A stretch of 64,000 bases of DNA from Tritonibacter mobilis (GTDB taxonomy: Bacteria > Pseudomonadota > Alphaproteobacteria > Rhodobacterales > Rhodobacteraceae), in contig NZ_LNWY01000005.1 in the NCBI RefSeq assembly GCF_001681715.1, positions 310,001 to 374,000 of the forward strand, read 5' to 3'. Shown here in pieces: positions 61,015-64,000 of the stretch (the stretch's first letter is position 1; every line of letters begins with the position of its first letter). The notes below the pieces were generated by a model. The model saw only the letters and a list, made by a program, of their open reading frames with translations, made no database searches and was not told the DNA's origin. A program made the translations under genes and the position numbers.

Positions 61015-61884
61015 ATGATCGGGATTGTAGGGATCATTGTGATCTTTGCCATGGTGTTTGGTGGTTATCTGCTGGCTGGCGGTAAACTGGGCATCATCAT
61101 TAAGTCACTGCCATTCGAAATGATGATGATTGGCGGTGCGGCTGTCGGGGCATTCCTGATCAGCAATGACATGGGCGGTGTTAAACACACGCTCAAAGAC
61201 ATGGGTAAGGTGTTTAAAGGCCCGAAATGGAAGCCTGACGACTACAAGGACCTTCTCTGCCTGCTCTTCGCGTTGATTCGTATTGCTCGGGCCAACCCGG
61301 TCGAAGTTGAACAACATATTGAAGACCCGGAAAATTCTACCGTTTTTGGAAAATACCCCAAAATTCTAGCGGACAAAGAAGCGATCAACCTGATCAGCGA
61401 TACAATGCGTTCCGCTTCAATGAACTACGACGATCCACATCAGGTTGAGGAAGTTCTGGAAAAACGCATCGAGGCCAACCTGCACCATGCGCTGCACTCT
61501 AGCCATGCGCTGCAGACCATGGCCGACGGCCTGCCTGCGCTCGGAATTGTTGCCGCCGTTTTGGGTGTTATCAAAACCATGGCGTCGATTGACCAACCTC
61601 CAGAGGTTTTGGGTAAGATGATCGGTGGTGCCTTGGTGGGGACCTTCCTTGGGGTGTTCCTGTCCTACGGTCTGGTGGCGCCGTTTGCGGGCAAAGTAAA
61701 ATCCGTTGTCGAAGAAGACGCGCATTTCTATCAGCTGATCCGCGAGGTTCTTGTGGCCAATCTCCACAACCATGCGGCAGCCATCTGTATCGAAGTGGGG
61801 CGTCAGAATACGCCTTCCCACATCCGGCCCGGGTTCTCCGAGCTGGAGGAAGCTTTGAATGAAGTGAAACAGGACGCAGCATGA
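61015..61884 (+). CDS. motA: flagellar stator protein MotA
   Basis: 289 aa. Four TM helices: MIGIVGIIVIFAMVFGGYLL, FEMMMIGGAAVGAFLISNDM, GLPALGIVAAVLGVIKTMAS and GKMIGGALVGTFLGVFLSYG. The cytoplasmic loop has LLFALIRIARANPVEVEQHI; Pro residues in the last two helices match the torque-generation Pro pair. It forms the ion channel with MotB, whose gene is 11 kb away. It is coupled to the next gene by ATGA overlap. Confidence 0.94.
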   Translation: MIGIVGIIVIFAMVFGGYLLAGGKLGIIIKSLPFEMMMIGGAAVGAFLISNDMGGVKHTLKDMGKVFKGPKWKPDDYKDLLCLLFALIRIARANPVEVEQHIEDPENSTVFGKYPKILADKEAINLISDTMRSASMNYDDPHQVEEVLEKRIEANLHHALHSSHALQTMADGLPALGIVAAVLGVIKTMASIDQPPEVLGKMIGGALVGTFLGVFLSYGLVAPFAGKVKSVVEEDAHFYQLIREVLVANLHNHAAAICIEVGRQNTPSHIRPGFSELEEALNEVKQDAA

Positions 61885-64000
61885 TTTCGCGAGCAATCGC
61901 ATTGACGACTGCAGTAGTGGTCGCCGGATATGCAGAAGCACAAACCATTGTGACACGCTCAGGAGAGCACGAGGATTTCACCCGATTGGTGATGCGCCTT
62001 CCTGAGGGTGTCGAGTGGTCACTGACCCAAAATGAGAACGTCGCAACGGTGAATGTCGGCTCTCCGACGGCGGTTTTTAATACACAAAGCGTATTTGACC
62101 TCATTCCAAGAACCCGCATTCAATCAGTTAGCCAGAACGGTCCAGGGCAGCCGCTCCGGATCGATTTGGGCTGTGAATGCAGCGTTGACTATTATCAGCA
62201 GTCTGATGGCTACCTTGTGATCGACGTGCGCGAGGGGCGTCCGCTGGCACTCGCCGCACCTGCTGACCGCAGCAGCCTGCCTCTGACGTTTCCCAGCAAC
62301 GGTGAGGGGCGAGAGTTCAATATCGACCCGCGTGACCTTGCGAGTGCGCGGGTTGCAATGGGGCTCGAAGATGCTGTTGAGCAGACATTTGGGTCTTCAA
62401 AACGCCAACCAGTTCACACCGGTCCTGTAGAGCTTCCACTGTTGTCAGATGATCGTCCTTCGATCAGGTCTGATCGCAAGCGCGAGGTGGCCGCCCCTGC
62501 GGACGTAAAAGACGAAGATGGTAAATCAGCGCCTGAGACACTGACGTCGGATGCAAGCCTGCTCATGGATCTTGAGGAAAACCAGCGCGCCGCGATGGTA
62601 AATGACACTGAGGCCCGTCTGCTGCAACAAATTGGGCGAGCGAGCAATCAGGGGCTATTGGAGCCGAGTGAACAACGGCAAGAAAATCTGCATCTTGATC
62701 CGTTGGGCAATGACAATCGCCCTCTCAACCCATTGGACAACATGTCTGTTACATCCGCGATTGACCGGGAAACGGGATTGTTTGCGGTGGGTGGCGACAG
62801 GGATGAGGCCGACTCGCATTGTATCCCCGACCGTGAACTTGCTGTTCACAAATGGGGCACTGATACACCTTTCTCAGAGCAAATTGGCACCTTACGAAAC
62901 GCGATGTTGGGTGAATTTGATCAGGTGGATCGTGACGCAACGCTCAAACTTGCGCGTACCTATCTTTACTTCGGTTTTGGCGCTGAGGCGGTTGCGATGT
63001 TGCACATGCTGCCTGAAAACAGCCTGAAGCCGCGCTCACGTGAAGTTATGACCACCTTGGCAAAGATCGTTGATGGAGGCGAGCTTCCGGTAAATACGGT
63101 CTTTTCCGGTCAGCAAACCTGTAATGGGAGCGTAGCTTTCTGGGCGGCCATGGCGGATGGGGTTGTTAAAAAAGGTGCAAATACGGATGCGATTCAGCAA
63201 GCGTTTGCACGTTTACCCGCCCATTTGCGTGTGCAACTTGGGGTGCGGATGAGTACATTGTTTGCCAAAGCGGGCGATCCTAGCGTCGCAAAGGCAACAT
63301 TGCGATCTGTTGATCGCACCGGGGTCGAGGGTATCCCCGATCGCAATCTGGCTGAAGCGGCGATTGCGGAACTTGATGGGGATACAGAAGCCGTAGCTCG
63401 CAACCTTACAAAAGAGGTTGCGGAGCAAAGTCAAAATACGCCGCGGGCCCTGATTGACTTGATTGAATTGAGCTATGCTGAACGGCGCGCACTGTCGCCG
63501 GATGTGCCAGACCTGACAGCGTCATATGAATTGGAGAACCGTGGGACGTCACTCGGGGCAGATCTGCGCAAAGCTGAGGTGATGGCTTTGGCACTCACCG
63601 GAAGTTTCGACGCAGCATTTCACAAAGCCACAAAGCTTGAAGAACGCGACGGCCCGACATCGCGAAACGCGGTGAACGCTCCGCTTATGACACTGCTCGC
63701 TGAAAATGCAGACGATGTAACATTCCTAAAGTACGCCCTTATCTTTGCAGAAGAAGCTGGCGCTACGCGTGCGGCGCAAGTCGGTGATCTCGTTGCTCGT
63801 CGACTGCTGGATCTGGGTTTTGCGGAGCAGGCTGAAATGCTTCTGCGCAAGATGAGCCTTGAGCCACAGAACCAAGAGCGTCGCATGATGAGTGCGGAGG
63901 CGCATTTGCAGCTGGACCAACCCCAACGCGCATTGGTTGAGCTAATGGGGCTAGAAGGTCAGCAGGCAGACCGCATGCGCGCTGAGGCGTTGTGGCGCAA
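61881..64000 (+). CDS. large exported protein of unknown function in the flagellar operon (3' end outside window)
   Basis: 706 codons, open to the right edge. The start ATG overlaps the motA stop (ATGA). Signal peptide AIALTTAVVVAGYAEAQT. Region A (about 20-115) has a beta-rich part with FTRLVMRLPEGVEWSL and two Cys (LGCECSVDYYQQSD). Region B (115-280) is low-complexity. Region C (from about 340) looks like helical TPR-like repeats (DATLKLARTYLYFGFGAEAV, VMALALTGSFDAAFHKATKL, AEMLLRKMSLEPQNQERRMM). No family recognised. By position next to motA and motE, a stator- or basal-body-associated periplasmic role (a MotC analogue) is possible, but this is inference. Confidence 0.8.
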   Translation, partial: MISRAIALTTAVVVAGYAEAQTIVTRSGEHEDFTRLVMRLPEGVEWSLTQNENVATVNVGSPTAVFNTQSVFDLIPRTRIQSVSQNGPGQPLRIDLGCECSVDYYQQSDGYLVIDVREGRPLALAAPADRSSLPLTFPSNGEGREFNIDPRDLASARVAMGLEDAVEQTFGSSKRQPVHTGPVELPLLSDDRPSIRSDRKREVAAPADVKDEDGKSAPETLTSDASLLMDLEENQRAAMVNDTEARLLQQIGRASNQGLLEPSEQRQENLHLDPLGNDNRPLNPLDNMSVTSAIDRETGLFAVGGDRDEADSHCIPDRELAVHKWGTDTPFSEQIGTLRNAMLGEFDQVDRDATLKLARTYLYFGFGAEAVAMLHMLPENSLKPRSREVMTTLAKIVDGGELPVNTVFSGQQTCNGSVAFWAAMADGVVKKGANTDAIQQAFARLPAHLRVQLGVRMSTLFAKAGDPSVAKATLRSVDRTGVEGIPDRNLAEAAIAELDGDTEAVARNLTKEVAEQSQNTPRALIDLIELSYAERRALSPDVPDLTASYELENRGTSLGADLRKAEVMALALTGSFDAAFHKATKLEERDGPTSRNAVNAPLMTLLAENADDVTFLKYALIFAEEAGATRAAQVGDLVARRLLDLGFAEQAEMLLRKMSLEPQNQERRMMSAEAHLQLDQPQRALVELMGLEGQQADRMRAEALWR

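Noticed and set aside
1-64000. CRISPR arrays, transposons, phage genes or toxin-antitoxin pairs
   Set aside because: No direct repeat arrays with spacers, no transposase or integrase motifs, no IS-type terminal repeats and no paired small toxin-like genes were seen anywhere in the window.

Overview
The window looks like a chromosomal segment of a marine alphaproteobacterium of the Roseobacter group (Rhodobacteraceae). This rests on gene content: a bacterial voltage-gated sodium channel, a MarR/OmpR regulator pair resembling PetP/PetR, a flagellar block with the motB-flgEKLI / fliP-fliN-fliH-fliF / fliL-DUF6468-motE-motA layout, and CtrA-type TTAA-N7-TTAA motifs in front of flagellar operons. 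The species assignment is inference. I see no rRNA, tRNA, CRISPR array, insertion sequence or prophage, and nearly all the DNA is ordinary core-genome coding sequence.

Positions 1-12400 carry housekeeping genes: the end of an ABC exporter, an rRNA m5U methyltransferase, the sodium channel, two L,D-transpeptidases around a CAP-domain lipoprotein, ferrochelatase (hemH), a methyltransferase divergent from comF, a glutaredoxin-nitrilase-MarR operon, ubiG, proline iminopeptidase, and an unusually short family-5 solute-binding protein. Positions 12500-18090 hold the rimP-nusA-ylxR-infB operon, with a striking leader: a strong Shine-Dalgarno, an in-frame TTG-initiated reading frame and an intrinsic-terminator hairpin only 15 nt before rimP. 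Positions 18550-28320 hold mutT-argJ and a parvulin, divergent from secA. secA is followed by an exported protein of unknown function, a phosphate-binding-protein/OmpA fusion, an SDR-DoxX protein and a DUF2269 protein.

Positions 28338-38951 contain the isoprenoid operon (HDAC-like, xseB, ispA, dxs), petP/petR-like regulators, ilvE, the divergent ohr/ohrR peroxide pair with a palindromic operator, a DMT exporter, and a cation-diffusion facilitator divergent from a MerR regulator with a textbook 19-bp-spacer promoter. Positions 39089-46799 are a metal and cofactor uptake island. A DUF2218 protein with a siderophore-type ABC importer comes first. An adenosylcobalamin riboswitch follows, controlling a [2Fe-2S] ferredoxin-like protein and a BtuFCD-type importer. 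A chemoreceptor with a helical-bimodular sensor closes the island.

Positions 49484-64000 are part of a flagellar cluster: MotB, hook (FlgE), hook-associated proteins (FlgK, FlgL), P-ring (FlgI), export protein FliP, switch protein FliN, FliH, MS-ring FliF, FliL, a DUF6468 protein, MotE, MotA, and a large signal-peptide-bearing protein that runs off the right edge. Stator genes motA and motB are separated by about 11 kb. Three CtrA-like motifs mark the likely operon heads. I found no wholly new defence or mobile system. The best leads are the rimP-nusA leader, the riboswitch-controlled ferredoxin-like protein with a sequestered ribosome-binding site, the unknown large flagellar periplasmic protein, and several regulatory hairpins.
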